Assembly (NCBI GenBank): GCA_934725745.1
Contig: CAKVCH010000005.1
Span: 1-12,125 of the forward strand
DNA: 12,125 nucleotides
Direction: 5' to 3'
From: an uncultured Clostridia bacterium
Lineage (GTDB): Bacteria; Bacillota; Clostridia; Christensenellales; UBA1242
The position numbers and the translations under genes are program-made. Within the stretch, counting starts at the first letter, position 1, and every line of letters starts with the position of its first letter. This document shows positions 11,412 through 12,125 of this stretch, in pieces. Under the pieces are notes generated by a model, which was not told the DNA's origin, made no database searches, and was given only the letters and a program-made list of their open reading frames with translations.

Positions 11412-12125
11412 ATGAAAGTTGAAATTAGTAAAACTTGTTGCTTGTGTTATGGGGCAAAAAGGGCGTTAGATGAGGCTATTAAAAAGGCGAAAGAAGGCAA
11501 AAAGGTTGTTCTTTTTAAAGAACTTTTACATAATAAACGGGCAGTTTCAGTCTTAAAAAAGTTGGGGGCGGAGCAAAAGGACGGTCTTAGCGACTTAAAA
11601 AGTAACGAACTTGTTGTTATTCGCGCGCACGGAGAGCCAAAAGAAACATTTGATTATTTAAAAACTCACAACATCGAATTTTTAGATTGCACTTGCCCGA
11701 ATGTTAAGGCGATAAATTTGCTTGTTGAAAGAAAAGATGCGGAAGGTTACAAAATTATAATCATCGGAAAATATGGGCATAAAACGAATAAAATGCACCC
11801 AGAAGTTTACGCAACGAGCCATTATTGCAAAAATCCTATTTTGATAGAAGATGAAGAAGAAATTGATAATATGGATTTGTCTTTTTCAAAATATTTCCTT
11901 GTTGTTCAGACAACTTTTTCGAGTGCCAAGTCAAAGGTCTTTATAGAAAAAATAAAAGCAAAAATAGAAGATGCGGGAAAAATTTTTGAATATCGCGACA
12001 CAACTTGCAACGCGCAACATCAGATTAACGATGATTCAAAAAAACTCGCCAGTAAAGTCGACAAAATGATTGTTGTAGGCGGGAAAAATTCAAGCAACTC
12101 GGTTGAACTTTTCAATAACCTTTCA
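11412..12125 (+). CDS. ispH: 4-hydroxy-3-methylbut-2-enyl diphosphate reductase, N-terminal part
   Basis: The last enzyme of the MEP pathway; it reduces HMBPP to IPP and DMAPP with an iron-sulfur cluster. The window ends after 238 codons in an open frame. Cluster ligands are visible: Cys12 in TCCLCYGAKRA, Cys95 in DCTCPNV and Cys199 in TTCNAQ. Substrate-site residues are also present: LLHN (His40), IRAHG (His73), MHPEVYAT (His129, Glu131), VVQTTFS (Thr167) and VGGKNSSNS. In the stretch before HPEV (GKYGHKTNKMHPEV) there seem to be about three more residues than usual. It starts at an ATG with AAGGTGG 5 nt upstream and has its own promoter. In some Clostridia IspH is fused to ribosomal protein S1 domains; that part would lie beyond the window. 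Confidence 0.95.
   Translation, partial: MKVEISKTCCLCYGAKRALDEAIKKAKEGKKVVLFKELLHNKRAVSVLKKLGAEQKDGLSDLKSNELVVIRAHGEPKETFDYLKTHNIEFLDCTCPNVKAINLLVERKDAEGYKIIIIGKYGHKTNKMHPEVYATSHYCKNPILIEDEEEIDNMDLSFSKYFLVVQTTFSSAKSKVFIEKIKAKIEDAGKIFEYRDTTCNAQHQINDDSKKLASKVDKMIVVGGKNSSNSVELFNNLS

Noticed and set aside
1..12125. CRISPR array, insertion sequence transposase or rRNA gene
   Set aside because: No regularly spaced repeats, no transposase-like frame and no rRNA sequence were seen; the tRNA-Ala/Ile pair is not inside an rRNA operon here.

Overview
The window is AT-rich, uses the standard genetic code (TGG for Trp, TGA as stop), and has strong Shine-Dalgarno sites, consensus sigma-A-type promoters and U-tailed intrinsic terminators. 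A four-cysteine bL33, the order rpmG-secE-nusG-rplK-rplA, a DUF11-type surface-repeat protein and a PF12674-type zinc ribbon protein point to a low-GC Bacillota chromosome, most likely an uncultured clostridial lineage. The sequence does not support a finer placement.

Left end (1-2000): a secreted papain-like (C1) cysteine peptidase is read leftward and cut by the window edge. Divergent from it are a DUF11-type repeat protein and a small cysteine-rich ORF that starts directly after its stop codon and ends at a terminator. Core block (2100-4860): rpmG, secE and nusG follow one promoter. A heavily structured leader then precedes rplK-rplA, and a long terminator closes the block. The rplJ-rplL genes that usually follow rplA are absent. 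Together this block supplies ribosomal proteins L33, L11 and L1, the SecE translocase subunit and the elongation factor NusG.

Middle (4860-8462): after an AT-rich spacer with an imperfect tandem duplication come a membrane acyltransferase, a small one-TM protein with a glycine zipper under its own promoter, and an orphan 453-residue protein lying behind a terminator-like hairpin.

The tRNA region (8630-9445) is the most unusual part. A strong promoter drives tRNA-Ala(UGC) and tRNA-Ile(GAU). The 3' half of tRNA-Ile, from the last anticodon base to CCA, is repeated exactly 346 bp downstream with its own terminator. This is the signature of a tRNA attachment site. The downstream copy also has the 5' side of the anticodon arm, interrupted by 36 nt. 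Two further hairpins carrying the same TAAGGTGGGG-like core lie in the same few hundred bases. Directly after this region, a consensus promoter would start transcription on the A of the ATG of a 412-residue protein with two R-x4-H motifs of the HEPN ribonuclease type. A small integration hotspot carrying a candidate leaderless HEPN gene is the best candidate for an undescribed system here.

Right end (10682-12125): a terminator, a leftward zinc-ribbon gene with its own promoter, and the first 238 codons of ispH (lytB) of isoprenoid biosynthesis, which runs off the window.
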